This document shows positions 29,336 through 38,677 of a stretch of 64,000 bases of DNA, piece by piece. Below the pieces are notes generated by a model. The model had not been told where the DNA came from, made no database searches, and saw nothing but the letters and a program-made list of their open reading frames with translations. Origin of the DNA: Acinetobacter sp. S54 (GTDB lineage Bacteria; Pseudomonadota; Gammaproteobacteria; Pseudomonadales; Moraxellaceae); contig NZ_JACVUI010000007.1 of the NCBI RefSeq assembly GCF_016624945.1, forward strand, positions 78,549 to 142,548, in the 5' to 3' direction. A program made the position numbers and the translations under genes. Within the stretch, counting starts at the first letter, position 1. The number at the start of each line of letters is the position of its first letter.

Positions 29336-29629
29336 TTATTTTCTAAAACTACCCAGTAATGCATTCGTAATCGATTGATTATTTTCCACAGCTCTGGATT
29401 TTTTAGCTTTGGTAGACTGATCAATTACTCTCTCGATTTTCACTGCTCTGTATTTGCCATTATTCTCGATCACTTTGAACTTTACGCGCTCGTTTCGCTT
29501 CGGCTCACCGTCTTCAAGCGGAAAGTCAGAAATATGAAAAAAGATATCTTGGTCTAATGCGCCAATAAATCCAAATCCTTTTTTTGCATCGTATTGCTTA
29601 ACTTTACCTTGATAGAATTCAGATTTCAT
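29336..29629 (-). CDS. Cold-shock-domain protein with C-terminal extension
   Basis: The 97-residue protein has a cold-shock domain over residues about 7-65 with RNP1-like KGFGFI and RNP2-like DIFFHISDF, a nucleic-acid-binding OB fold. The remaining 30 residues are basic and polar (STKAKKSRAVENNQS), a tail longer than in CspA proteins (about 70 residues). The ATG at 29629 is favoured by a GGA at eight bases; an earlier ATG at 29647 has no such site. It stands alone, with 271 bases of featureless DNA on its 3' side. Confidence 0.85.
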   Translation of the reverse strand: MKSEFYQGKVKQYDAKKGFGFIGALDQDIFFHISDFPLEDGEPKRNERVKFKVIENNGKYRAVKIERVIDQSTKAKKSRAVENNQSITNALLGSFRK

Positions 29630-29755
29630 AGCTAGGGTCCATAACATTACACATTTTTTTATTATATATTAATCTCTATCAAGAAAGTGGAATAGCACAA
29701 ATCTTGCTCACTGATAGTCTACAACCGATTTGCACTATTTATGAATAATATGATT

Positions 29756-29788
29756 AAAAAATCTCTCAACCTGATGAGATTGAGAGAT
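29756..29788 (-). terminator. Intrinsic terminator of the MFS exporter gene
   Basis: ATCTCTCAA / TTGAGAGAT stem followed on the minus strand by a TTTTTT tract, 22 bases after the stop codon. Confidence 0.8.
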
Positions 29789-29809
29789 CCATAAAAGATT
29801 TCCAAAGAA

Positions 29810-31033
29810 CTATTTCACATGAGTCTTTGGTAAAAAGAATGTTGCCAAGCCAAGTAATGGCAAATACGAACATAATTTGAAGACCCATTCAATCCCGTTT
29901 ACATCTGCTAAATGCCCAAGTCCTGCCGCAGCAATCCCACTCACTCCAAACATTAAACCAAACATTAATCCTGAAATCATTCCAACACGTCCCGGAACCG
30001 CTTCCTGAGCATATACCACCATCGCAGCAAAAGCCGAAGACAATACTAACCCCGCAATAATCGAAAGAATCGTCGTCCAGAATAAATCGGCATAGGGCAT
30101 CATCAAGGCAAATGGTGCCATGCCAGCAAAAGAGACCCAAATTACAGCTTTACGCCCAATTTTATCGCCAATAGGCCCGCCTGCAAATGTTCCCACTGCA
30201 ACAGCTGCCAAGAAGGCAAATAAATGGAGTTGTGCTGTTTGCAAGCTCACATGGAATTTATGAATAAGATAAAAAGTAAAATAGTTACTAATACTGGCAA
30301 TATAAGTAAATTTAGCAAACATCAATAAACAAATCGTGCCAATAGCCAGCGTTAATTGACGGCCATGCAATTTACTACTGGCATTGACAATACGCGAAAC
30401 AGCTTGAGTTTTGGCATGATGTATCGTCCATTGGCTAACACGAGTCAGGATCCAGATTGCCAATAATGCAAAAATTACTAACCAAGCTACAGCATGCTGG
30501 CCAAATGGCACAATAATCAGGGCAGCCAATAAAGGCCCAATTGCAGTGCCTGTATTACCACCGACCTGAAACGTAGATTGAGCTGTACCAAAACGTCCGC
30601 CCGAAGCCATACGTGCCACTCTTGAGGCTTCAGGATGAAAGGTCGATGAACCGACCCCTATCAAAGCTGATGCGACCAACAATATCGTAAAAGTTGGCGA
30701 AAATGCGAGCAACAAAATGCCAAGAAACGTCACACACATACCCAGTGGCAATAGATAAGGTTTTGGATGTTTATCGGTATAAAGCCCAATCCAAGGTTGT
30801 AATAATGATGCAGTTACCTGATAAACCAATGAAATCAGACCAACTTGGGTAAAACTCAAAGCAAAGTTAGCTTTGAGCATTGGATAAATTGCAGGAAGTA
30901 CTGCCTGAATCAAATCGTTGAGTAAATGTGCAATGGCTACAGCACCTACAACTTTAATTATCATCACTTGCGGCTGAGTATTTACAGCCACACTTTCCAC
31001 GACATTTTCTTTCAACGGTATTGAAGACGTCAT
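29810..31033 (-). CDS. MFS transporter, fosmidomycin resistance (Fsr) type
   Basis: The 407-residue protein has 12 predicted membrane helices. Family features include HLLNDLIQAVLPAIYPMLK in the first helix, LQPWIGLYTDKHPKPYLLP, GVGSSTFHPEASRVARMASGG and FQVGGNTGTAIGPLLAAL, which match Fsr-like exporters. The ATG at 31033 has a GGAG site at nine bases; an upstream TTG start is less likely. It is divergent from an AraC-type regulator across an 86-base gap with an inverted repeat, suggesting local control. The real substrate may be something other than fosmidomycin. Confidence 0.9.
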   Translation of the reverse strand: MTSSIPLKENVVESVAVNTQPQVMIIKVVGAVAIAHLLNDLIQAVLPAIYPMLKANFALSFTQVGLISLVYQVTASLLQPWIGLYTDKHPKPYLLPLGMCVTFLGILLLAFSPTFTILLVASALIGVGSSTFHPEASRVARMASGGRFGTAQSTFQVGGNTGTAIGPLLAALIIVPFGQHAVAWLVIFALLAIWILTRVSQWTIHHAKTQAVSRIVNASSKLHGRQLTLAIGTICLLMFAKFTYIASISNYFTFYLIHKFHVSLQTAQLHLFAFLAAVAVGTFAGGPIGDKIGRKAVIWVSFAGMAPFALMMPYADLFWTTILSIIAGLVLSSAFAAMVVYAQEAVPGRVGMISGLMFGLMFGVSGIAAAGLGHLADVNGIEWVFKLCSYLPLLGLATFFLPKTHVK

Positions 31034-31079
31034 CCCAAGAAACTCCAATCATTGTTTAACTAATGTTGCTATTGTAATG

Positions 31080-31124
31080 TGTCGCTTATACAGCTATCTT
31101 CCAATAATCATTGTATAAGTGACA
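31080..31124. promoter_or_regulatory. Inverted-repeat candidate operator between the MFS and AraC genes
   Basis: Arms TGTCGCTTATACA (31080-31092) and TGTATAAGTGACA (31112-31124) are reverse complements at 12 of 13 positions, with centres 32 bases (about three turns) apart. They lie between divergent genes for an exporter and an AraC-type regulator. The right arm overlaps the GTG at 31119, arguing that the regulator starts later. Confidence 0.6.
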
Positions 31125-31139
31125 TTTTCTTTTTTTCAT

Positions 31140-31913
31140 ATGACTCTTTCTCTTGTACCCTCTGAATTAATGATCGGGCTTTCCTCAGAACATCGCTATC
31201 GAGAAGTGACATACGCCCATGCACATTTACAGGCACAGCTTCTGTATGCCTCTAAGGGCGCAATTCAAGTTTTTACAGGCCATCAAGTCTGGATTATGCC
31301 ACCCATGTGTGCATTATGGATTCCTCCACGTGTTGAACATAGTGTTATTTCCTTAAGTCATGTTCAATTAAACACCGCTTTGGTGGAAGAAAATGCAGCT
31401 AAAGCTATGGGAAAAAATTGTTTTTTAATTCGAGTGAGTAATTTATTACATGAATTACTCATTCGTTTTAATGAACTCGATCAGCTTCGAAAAAGTGATC
31501 CTTCTATTTCACAGGAAATTTCCCATGCTCTACAAATTATTATTTTTAATGAAATTCAAAGAGCTAATTCTTTAGCCGTACAAATCCCGTGGCCTAAAGA
31601 AAAACGCCTGATTAAGATTTGTGAAACACTTTTGCAATCGCCAAATCAATTAAAAGATTTAAATACATGGGCCGATGAAATTGGCACTAGTTCACGCACG
31701 CTAATGCGTATGTTTCAGAAAGAAACAGGGCTTTCTTATCGTGCATGGATTCAACAAATGCATATCGCATTGGCTTTAAGCAAAATTGCAGATGGATTAT
31801 CTGTAAGTCAGATTTCTGAGTCTTTAGGATATGCCAATGCCAGTGCATTCAGTGCCATGTTCAAACGCCATTTAGGCAAGACCCCACAACAATTTAGAAC
31901 TGAGATACGATAA
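31140..31913 (+). CDS. AraC family transcriptional regulator
   Basis: The 257-residue protein has an N-terminal cupin-like sensory domain (about 15-100, with HAHLQAQLLYASKGAIQVF and WIPPRVEHSV) and a C-terminal AraC DNA-binding domain with two helix-turn-helix motifs (SSRTLMRMFQKETGLSYRAW and LGYANASAFSAMFKRHLG). I choose the ATG at 31140 because the earlier GTG at 31119 falls within the inverted-repeat operator. It is divergent from the Fsr-type exporter, its most likely target. The ligand is unknown. Confidence 0.9.
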   Translation: MTLSLVPSELMIGLSSEHRYREVTYAHAHLQAQLLYASKGAIQVFTGHQVWIMPPMCALWIPPRVEHSVISLSHVQLNTALVEENAAKAMGKNCFLIRVSNLLHELLIRFNELDQLRKSDPSISQEISHALQIIIFNEIQRANSLAVQIPWPKEKRLIKICETLLQSPNQLKDLNTWADEIGTSSRTLMRMFQKETGLSYRAWIQQMHIALALSKIADGLSVSQISESLGYANASAFSAMFKRHLGKTPQQFRTEIR

Positions 31914-31924
31914 AGCGACCTCAT

Positions 31925-33208
31925 TTAATCAGAAAAATCTTCCTGATTTTGCATTAAATCATCCATGTCCTGATAAACATGTAACACTCGGTCTTTATGA
32001 GTTCGAGCATGATCAAGACGCTGTTCAGGATCAACCAAAAGTAAGCTATGACCGTCATCAATTAACCGATCCATGCCTTCCAGAAACATTCGTTTACCCA
32101 CCTCATGGATGAGTGAAATTTGGGTCAGATCAATGATAATTGTGCTTTTATCTACAGGCTCGTGTTGAAAAGTACGTAATAACATTTCAGCTTCGGTAAA
32201 CTTCAACACACCACGCAGCACATATACACTCAGCGATGCATTTTTTCCAGTTCGATAATGACTTTGTACTATGGTTTGTGCCGAAGGCGTACCTTCCATC
32301 AAATGTAATCCCATATCACGTGATAACCGTTCCATCATATCAATCCCGCGTATACTATTGCCATGTACATCCAGTTTTGGTGAAAAAACGGCGATACTAA
32401 CCTGCCCTGGTAATACACCCAATATGCCACCAGCCACTCCACTTTTGGCTGGAATACCCACGGTTGTTAACCAGTCACCTGCGGCATCATACATACCACA
32501 ACTCATCATTACACTGAGGACTTGGCGTACCACTGAACGGTTTAATAGGCGCTTCCCAGTTTTAGGATCAACCCCGCCATTTGCAAAAACACTTCCCATC
32601 CGAACAAGATCTTTGACTGTGACCAGAATTGAACATTGGCGAATATAACCATTCACAATATCAACAGGATCTGCTTCCAGAATGCCAACTGTTCTTAGCA
32701 TATAACCGATCGACAAATTACGGTAAGCTGTTTTAATTTCAGAGCAATAAACGGAATCATCAAAACTTAATTTACGCCCTGCTAACTCACTCATAAACTC
32801 ACGTAAAATTTCTGCACTTGGCAGACCCTCTTTAACTGGAATCAGAGAATGCGTAGTAATTGCACCAGAGTTAATCATCGGGTTTTTTGGACGACTATCT
32901 TTCCCCAGTGAAATTTCATTAAATGCCTCTCCTGAAGGTTCAACACCCACTTTTTCCAACACTGCATCAATTCCCATTTGTTGCAATACATAGGCATAGG
33001 TAAACGGTTTAGACATTGACTGAATGGTAAATTCAATTTCATCATCTCCGACAGAATAAATCTCGCCATCGACAGTGGACATGGCTAAAGCCAATCGATC
33101 TGGATTAGCATTTGCTAACTCTGGAATATAATCAGCCAAATGTCCGCTGTTATCTATATCGCAAGCATCTAAAACGTGGGCCAAATAATCTGGAAGAGGC
33201 GTTTTCAT
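31925..33208 (-). CDS. glsA: Glutaminase A with C-terminal STAS domain
   Basis: The 427-residue protein deaminates glutamine to glutamate and ammonia. Residues 1 to about 310 are a glutaminase of the serine-beta-lactamase fold, with the SxxK motif SMSK at residues 64-67, NPMINSGAI and GIPAKSGVAGGILGV. Typical bacterial GlsA is about 310 residues. The extra 110 residues read IIDLTQISLIHEVGKRMFLEG and resemble a STAS (anti-sigma antagonist-like) domain. The phosphorylatable serine of classical STAS proteins is not clear. The 5' end has an AGG-type ribosome-binding site. It lies 11 bases from the convergent AraC gene. Confidence 0.92.
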   Translation of the reverse strand: MKTPLPDYLAHVLDACDIDNSGHLADYIPELANANPDRLALAMSTVDGEIYSVGDDEIEFTIQSMSKPFTYAYVLQQMGIDAVLEKVGVEPSGEAFNEISLGKDSRPKNPMINSGAITTHSLIPVKEGLPSAEILREFMSELAGRKLSFDDSVYCSEIKTAYRNLSIGYMLRTVGILEADPVDIVNGYIRQCSILVTVKDLVRMGSVFANGGVDPKTGKRLLNRSVVRQVLSVMMSCGMYDAAGDWLTTVGIPAKSGVAGGILGVLPGQVSIAVFSPKLDVHGNSIRGIDMMERLSRDMGLHLMEGTPSAQTIVQSHYRTGKNASLSVYVLRGVLKFTEAEMLLRTFQHEPVDKSTIIIDLTQISLIHEVGKRMFLEGMDRLIDDGHSLLLVDPEQRLDHARTHKDRVLHVYQDMDDLMQNQEDFSD

Positions 33209-33379
33209 AACAATTAACCTGCACTATTCTTCATTTGTTATTTAATTTTTATCGTACAGGGTATTGATAATATTAAAATTATATCTTTTGTAATGATTTT
33301 CAATCAGAAACTCTTAAAATACATATATAGCAATTTAAGGATCTTTCCATTCATCATAGAATTTTAAAAATGTAAACGA

Positions 33380-33862
33380 CTAAATCACCCGTTCTACAAA
33401 TAAGATGCCATTCAAATGATCCACTTCATGTTGCACAATACGCGCAGGAAACCCCGCATAGTTAGTTTCGTACCATTCTCCCTGTAAAGACTGATAACGC
33501 ACTTTGACTGAATAAGCACGTTCTACTTCTCCACGAGCATTTGGCACACTGAGACAGCCTTCTTCACCCAGACACGTTTCATGAGAAAATTCTAAAATTT
33601 CAGGATTCACCATCACCACAGCATCCATTTCAGGCGCATCTGGATAACGGAGATTCGGCCGCGAAGCCACGATAATAATTCTTTTGGAAATATACACTTG
33701 TGGTGCAGCAATACCGACACCATTTCGTTGCAGCATAGTATTATGCATGGCAGCAGCGAGCTGCATCAACCATTCACTATTAAATTCTGAGTCAGCTACA
33801 GATGCCGCCTGAATAGTTAAGACTGCTTCGCCACGTTGAGCAACAGGTAAAATGGTGTTCAT
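33380..33862 (-). CDS. def: Peptide deformylase
   Basis: The 160-residue metalloenzyme removes the formyl group from nascent proteins. All three motifs are present: GVGIAAPQ (residues 48-55), EGCLS with metal ligand Cys103, and QHEVDHLNG with ligands His145 and His149 and the catalytic Glu146. It is not linked to fmt here, and Acinetobacter genomes usually carry more than one def gene, so this may be an accessory copy. No operon partner is evident. Confidence 0.93.
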   Translation of the reverse strand: MNTILPVAQRGEAVLTIQAASVADSEFNSEWLMQLAAAMHNTMLQRNGVGIAAPQVYISKRIIIVASRPNLRYPDAPEMDAVVMVNPEILEFSHETCLGEEGCLSVPNARGEVERAYSVKVRYQSLQGEWYETNYAGFPARIVQHEVDHLNGILFVERVI

Positions 33863-34112
33863 CTCACAGACCTATGGTTATTTGATTGATATTTTGCGAC
33901 TGAAACTTCACCATAGCAAGTAAAGTGCAATATCACTGTCTAAAAATTTATTGTTTTTAAAATATCCCAAAATCAGTTGAAATATTCACTTCTCAAAACG
34001 AGCCATGTGAGATTTATTATGGGCTATTTTTAAAAAATTAGTATTCACTTAATCTTGTATTCAGCTTTAACTTCTAAGCTGGATGATAGAAAAATACATA
34101 GAAATCCAAGCC

Positions 34113-34316
34113 ATGAATACCACGCAACTTTTGTTAGGACTCATCTTTAGCTGTATTGGCTTAGGCTATTTTTTATATGGAAAAAAGCAAAAAGTGATTG
34201 TGCCTTTCGTATGTGGCTTGGTGCTCATGATTTTTCCTTATTTCGTTGAAAATATAACACTGCTGAGTATCATGGGAATCCTCTTATCTATTATCCCGTA
34301 TTTTGTACGTTTATAA
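34113..34316 (+). CDS. Small membrane protein, 67 residues
   Basis: The protein is hydrophobic throughout and has two or three membrane helices (about residues 4-22, 28-46 and 48-65) separated by YGKKQK. Similar short Acinetobacter proteins are annotated as putative amino acid transport proteins, but nothing in the sequence supports transport. The ATG at 34113 begins the conserved-looking MNTTQLLLGLIFSCIGLGYF; an upstream ATG at 34083 adds ten polar residues. Its function is unknown. Confidence 0.6.
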   Translation: MNTTQLLLGLIFSCIGLGYFLYGKKQKVIVPFVCGLVLMIFPYFVENITLLSIMGILLSIIPYFVRL

Positions 34317-34443
34317 CGGGCAATAGTTCATCTACATTTAGTTTCCAAGTTCTTGTTACTTTTACAGATCGTGAATGATTTACTTTTCATTTAAATTTCA
34401 AGTAATATCAATTCACTTATTTTATTCATTGAATCATTCCAGC

Positions 34444-35760
34444 ATGGATGCTACTCCCCATCTTTCCCGTCAGGATAAACGTACACTTGCACTTTCCTCA
34501 TTGGGTGGCGCACTAGAATTTTATGATTTTGTCATTTATGTATTTTATGCAAAGATCATTTCGGATTTATTTTTTCCAAGTACTCTAAGTCCTTTTTGGG
34601 CGATGTTAAATACCTATGGTATTTTTGCAGCAGGCTATTTTTTCCGCCCATTAGGCGGCGTGGTCATGGCACATTTTGGTGATCTGGTTGGACGTAAACG
34701 GCTTTTTTCCCTGTCTATTTTGTTAATGGCACTCCCCACATTAGTGATCGGCATTCTGCCTACATTTGAAACAATCGGTTATTTAGCGCCCGTCTTATTA
34801 TTGTTTATGCGTGTAATACAAGGTATCGCTATTGGGGGTGAAATTCCTGCTGCATGGACATTCGTCTCTGAACATGTTCATGAACAGCGCATTGGACTCG
34901 CAAATGGTTTATTAACCGCAGGTTTGTCTTTAGGAATATTACTTGGTGCACTGATGTCTTTATGGATTTCATTGCAGTTTACTGAAACGGTCATACATGA
35001 GTGGGCATGGCGAATTGCCTTTATCGCAGGGGGAGTTTTTGGATTATTTGCCTTATATTTACGCAGTTACTTGAAAGAAACACCTGTATTTAAAGCCATG
35101 CAAGCCCGTAAACAATTGTCCAAGGAATTGCCTGTCAAACAAGTCTTGGTCAATCATAAAGAAGCAGTTGTTATTGGCATGTTATTTACATGGTTTTTAA
35201 CGGCTTGTGTCGTCGTGATCATTCTGGCAATGCCTAATTTGCTTACCACCGTTTTTGGCTTTGATCGTGCTAGTGCGTTTAAAATGCAAAGTGCGGCTAT
35301 TATCATGCAAATGATGGGCTGTATTCTGGCTGGAACATTGGCAGATCGTTTTGGCTGCGCCAAAGTCATGATGGCTGGAGCAACTGCCTTGGCTATTATG
35401 GCGGCGGTTTTTTATAACAGTCTTGGACATGCTAACCACACCACCATTTTCATATTATATATGCTACTTGGTTTGTGCTCAGGAACGGTGGGCATGGTGT
35501 CATGCAGTATGGTCAAAATGTTCCCTGCACCTATTCGTTTTTCAGGTATTTCATTTTCATATAATGTGTCTTATGCGATTGTGGGTGGATTAACCCTCCC
35601 CTTTATTCAGATATTAAGCCAATACAGTAAGATCGGTGCCATGTACTATATTTTTACATTGGCAATCATGGCTTGCCTAACGGCAGTAATATTTAAAAAG
35701 AAATTTGAGCCTTCAAAAACCGTAAACCCTCATCATTCAAACCTATCAAAAAGCTCGTGA
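34444..35760 (+). CDS. MFS transporter, metabolite:H+ symporter (ProP/MHS-like)
   Basis: The 438-residue protein has 12 membrane helices. The MHS-subfamily signatures are clear: GGALEFYDFVIYVFYA at the first helix, FFRPLGGVVMAHFGDLVGRKR after the second and LLFMRVIQGIAIGGEIPAAW in the fourth. Relatives carry citrate, alpha-ketoglutarate, shikimate, proline or betaine. The frame is open 69 bases upstream of the ATG at 34444, but family proteins begin close to the first helix, so the internal ATG is used. The stop codon lies inside a terminator-like hairpin. Confidence 0.9.
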   Translation: MDATPHLSRQDKRTLALSSLGGALEFYDFVIYVFYAKIISDLFFPSTLSPFWAMLNTYGIFAAGYFFRPLGGVVMAHFGDLVGRKRLFSLSILLMALPTLVIGILPTFETIGYLAPVLLLFMRVIQGIAIGGEIPAAWTFVSEHVHEQRIGLANGLLTAGLSLGILLGALMSLWISLQFTETVIHEWAWRIAFIAGGVFGLFALYLRSYLKETPVFKAMQARKQLSKELPVKQVLVNHKEAVVIGMLFTWFLTACVVVIILAMPNLLTTVFGFDRASAFKMQSAAIIMQMMGCILAGTLADRFGCAKVMMAGATALAIMAAVFYNSLGHANHTTIFILYMLLGLCSGTVGMVSCSMVKMFPAPIRFSGISFSYNVSYAIVGGLTLPFIQILSQYSKIGAMYYIFTLAIMACLTAVIFKKKFEPSKTVNPHHSNLSKSS

Positions 35761-35775
35761 ATAACCACGAGCTTT
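35750..35775. terminator. Hairpin between the MHS transporter and the esterase gene
   Basis: AAAGCTCGTG / CACGAGCTTT is a 10-bp perfect stem with a short loop between two convergent genes; the transporter's TGA is inside it. Flanking T-runs are short. Confidence 0.6.
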
Positions 35776-35781
35776 GATTCT

Positions 35782-36381
35782 TTAAAGTGATTTGAGAAAC
35801 TCCAAACCACGCTTAAGCTCTAGTTCATTCACTGAATGTCCCAAGCCTTGATAAATTTCTAGTTCAACATTAAAACCTGCTTCACGTAGTGCTTTAAACG
35901 CATCCTGACTTTCATAAACAGGAATAACTTCATCCGCTTCACCATGCATTAGCGTAATTTTAGCAGACTGATTAGCATTCGCTTCAATCGGTGAAGCCAA
36001 ACGACCCGAAAAGCCAATTACGCCTGCAATTGGCCAGCGACCCGAAGCGACTGCATCCAGAGACATAATGGTTCCTTGTGAGAAACCACAGAATACAACC
36101 TGATCGATTTTATCTTTAAAATCGTGTTCATCCAAAATTCGCTGGACTGTCTGATCAAAATACTCGCGTGCCTGTTCGATGCGCTCAAAACGATTTTCTT
36201 CTGTAATGCCGGTTAGACTGAACCATTGAAAAACTTCATGACTCTGCATAAAGGGAAAAGGAGCATTTGGAGAAGCAATGCTTAAACCTTCGATCTGGCG
36301 TTGCCAATATTGTGCAATCGGCAATAAGTCTCGCCCATTACTCCCAACCCCATGAAACATGATTACCAGTTTCTCTGCCAT
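35782..36381 (-). CDS. Carboxylesterase/phospholipase-type alpha/beta hydrolase
   Basis: The 199-residue protein shows VIMFHGVGSNGRDLLPIA, the nucleophile elbow CGFSQGT (serine near residue 105), an acidic residue in LMHGEADEVIP, and the catalytic histidine in GLGHSVN. This is the small carboxylesterase family (Abhydrolase_2), which hydrolyses short acyl esters and lysophospholipids. A GGTGAG ribosome-binding site precedes the ATG. It has no signal peptide. The natural substrate is unknown. Confidence 0.88.
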   Translation of the reverse strand: MAEKLVIMFHGVGSNGRDLLPIAQYWQRQIEGLSIASPNAPFPFMQSHEVFQWFSLTGITEENRFERIEQAREYFDQTVQRILDEHDFKDKIDQVVFCGFSQGTIMSLDAVASGRWPIAGVIGFSGRLASPIEANANQSAKITLMHGEADEVIPVYESQDAFKALREAGFNVELEIYQGLGHSVNELELKRGLEFLKSL

Positions 36382-36440
36382 CTCATCTCACCTTTATGAT
36401 TCAACTTTCTCTAGTTTAATTCGCAATTGGCATTGATATT

Positions 36441-36713
36441 TCATACATTCATATTAATCTTGTAATACCCATGATATATTTCGATGTTTAATTTTTTTAA
36501 TTTGTATTGAATTATAATACAAAATTCTTCCGCACCATCATCTAACCCCGAGACTGCCCAAGTTGTACCTTGTGGAAAATCATTTAACCATTTTGCTTTG
36601 TATACATCGGACACAGAATCAAAATCCAGATAATGCTCAGGTGTTTGGCAAATTTTTTCGGCTAATTGGTCAAAACATTGCTGTTTATGCTGTTCCAGAA
36701 TAATAATCGTCAT
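36441..36713 (-). CDS. Hypothetical protein, 90 residues, coupled to pnuC
   Basis: I do not recognise this protein. It is small, soluble, with no signal peptide, and contains AEKICQTPEHYLDFDSVSDV and a beta-rich C-terminal half (FCIIIQYKLKKLNIEIYHGY). The gene overlaps the pnuC stop codon by ATGA, so translation is probably coupled and the two products are made together. That suggests a role near nicotinamide riboside uptake or NAD salvage, but this is inference only. Confidence 0.65.
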   Translation of the reverse strand: MTIIILEQHKQQCFDQLAEKICQTPEHYLDFDSVSDVYKAKWLNDFPQGTTWAVSGLDDGAEEFCIIIQYKLKKLNIEIYHGYYKINMNV

Positions 36714-37288
36714 ATCGATAATTGAATCTGCTGCTTACGTTTTACTTGTTCCCATTGCCACCAGCCAAAAGCAGCCATCCCCACAAATGCTGCATATAAG
36801 CCCGCAGTAAGATATAAATCTTTATAAATAAACATGCCCACATAAACAATGTCGACAAAAACCCACAAAATCCATGTCGCAATGTGTTTACGACTAGTCC
36901 AATAGGTCGCTAACAAACTAAACGCGGCCAGCTGAGAATCTAGCATTGGTACGGCGGCATCGGTAAAATGCTTTAATGTGAGTCCGAAAACAATCCCTGC
37001 CACTGTGGCAAGTGACATCTGAAAAATCACCAATTTAACAGAAATAGCTTCAATCCGAATGTCATGATCGACTTGTTTACCTTTCAACCAATGATAAAAC
37101 CCGTAAAAGTTCACCACCATAAAGAAAAACTGCAAAATGGTTTCGCCATACAACTTAAACGTAAAAAATAAATAAGCATACAAAACGAAAGCTAAAAAAT
37201 TGAACCACCAGCACCACATATTACGTTTAATGGTTAAAGCCACACCAATCACGCTGATAATCACTGCAACAATCTCAAGTGGAGACAT
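36710..37288 (-). CDS. pnuC: Nicotinamide riboside transporter PnuC
   Basis: The 192-residue inner-membrane protein has seven hydrophobic helices and PnuC features WCWWFNFLAFVLYAYLFF, LQFFFMVVNFYGFYHW and IATWILWVFVDIVYVGMF. PnuC carries nicotinamide riboside by facilitated diffusion, driven by phosphorylation inside the cell. No NadR or other regulator gene is nearby. An AAAGAG ribosome-binding site precedes the ATG. The downstream 90-residue gene is translationally coupled. Confidence 0.92.
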   Translation of the reverse strand: MSPLEIVAVIISVIGVALTIKRNMWCWWFNFLAFVLYAYLFFTFKLYGETILQFFFMVVNFYGFYHWLKGKQVDHDIRIEAISVKLVIFQMSLATVAGIVFGLTLKHFTDAAVPMLDSQLAAFSLLATYWTSRKHIATWILWVFVDIVYVGMFIYKDLYLTAGLYAAFVGMAAFGWWQWEQVKRKQQIQLSI

Positions 37289-37368
37289 GCTCTTTACGTC
37301 AAAAAATGGAAAGCACTATTATGAAATGTTTCTGAGTCTACGCAAATGATTTCTATTCGCTAAACGGA

Positions 37369-38502
37369 TTATTTTAAGACCCATTCGGATAAACGATTAC
37401 TTATATTAATTGCCAAGGCATCGACATAGCGGCTATATAAATCAGCAAAAAGGATCAATGCAATAAAGAATATTAAAATTGAGCAAATTGCAGCTGAGTC
37501 GTAGCCCCAGCCTAAAGCCATAAAACAATTAAATACAGGTAAACATACGCAATACATTAAAAGTAAATGAAGTAAATAAATAGAAAATGACAGTTTGCCG
37601 AGATAAACACAGACACGATTATCTAGCTTTTTCGATAACATTGGATTCATTAAAATGCTATAAACAATCAAAATCCCTGCGAGAAAATTACAATACTCAT
37701 AAGTTTTTTCTCCAACCAAAGCATAAATCCAGTGATAAGCAGAACTTGTATTATGTGCCCCAGCAAAATAAAGACCCAGTGCTAATATGGAAATGGCGAG
37801 TATTGATGAACGAATGATACGACCATACAGAAATATCAGTGAACCAATTAAAAAACACAGTAATCCCAAATACAGTTCTTGGCTTTGAAAGAAAATAGTA
37901 GTGGTCGGAAACAGTAATATGAGGGGTAAAAATAAGCGCTTTTCCAGACTATAAATATACAGCAGACCAAATAATAAAAATGAACCCAGTAACTCGACCT
38001 GCATCGTCCATAACACCCAGTTCAGACTGGATTCTGCAAATAAAAAAGAGCCAATAGTGCCTTCATAGATCGCTTGAGAAAAGCTAATATTTTGGCTGGC
38101 TAAAACCTTCAACCAATACTGTACCTGAGAACCATCAATATCACTAAACTGTAAAGCCGCCCAGAGTAAAATACAAGAACCCAAAGCTGGAATCGCTAAC
38201 CGTGGATAGCGTTTGACCATCATAGATTTTAACTTTGATTGCATGTTGCGGCTATTACAAACCACATAAGACAAAATAAAGCCGCTTAAAACAAAAAATA
38301 CATAAACCGCAGCAGTGCCAGAATACCAAAATGCAAAAGGCGAATGATGAATAAAATGCACTAACGTATTACGAGCAACATCATGTTCATCAAAATGATG
38401 TAAATAAGGATAAAAACTTAAGCTGAGATGCGAAAATAACACCGCCAGACAAGCCAACCCGCGAATGCTTTCAACTGCATTAAGTTTGGTAAACTTATCC
38501 AT
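37369..38502 (-). CDS. OafA/YrhL-type acyltransferase (acyltransferase 3)
   Basis: The 377-residue protein has about ten membrane helices and the acyltransferase-3 signature SIRGLACLAVLFSHLSLSFY near residues 11-30, with the conserved RG and histidine, plus FVLSGFILSYVV and IYLLHLLLMY. Members O-acetylate or otherwise acylate surface polysaccharides, lipid A or peptidoglycan. The gene lies 238 bases downstream of the pga genes on the same strand but after a hairpin, so its acceptor is not necessarily PNAG. No SGNH domain is fused. Confidence 0.87.
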   Translation of the reverse strand: MDKFTKLNAVESIRGLACLAVLFSHLSLSFYPYLHHFDEHDVARNTLVHFIHHSPFAFWYSGTAAVYVFFVLSGFILSYVVCNSRNMQSKLKSMMVKRYPRLAIPALGSCILLWAALQFSDIDGSQVQYWLKVLASQNISFSQAIYEGTIGSFLFAESSLNWVLWTMQVELLGSFLLFGLLYIYSLEKRLFLPLILLFPTTTIFFQSQELYLGLLCFLIGSLIFLYGRIIRSSILAISILALGLYFAGAHNTSSAYHWIYALVGEKTYEYCNFLAGILIVYSILMNPMLSKKLDNRVCVYLGKLSFSIYLLHLLLMYCVCLPVFNCFMALGWGYDSAAICSILIFFIALILFADLYSRYVDALAINISNRLSEWVLK

Positions 38503-38677
38503 TACGAGATATCTTCATCTTTGAGTTGCATGATCCTGATAAATTCCATTTCATGAGGTAGGCTGACTAATGATCGGCCATCATTGATATTTGACGTATT
38601 ATAAATAAACCACTCACAGCTTATGTTTCACTACGACTGACTTATACAGTATCCATGTAAATACATGCGACCAATGT

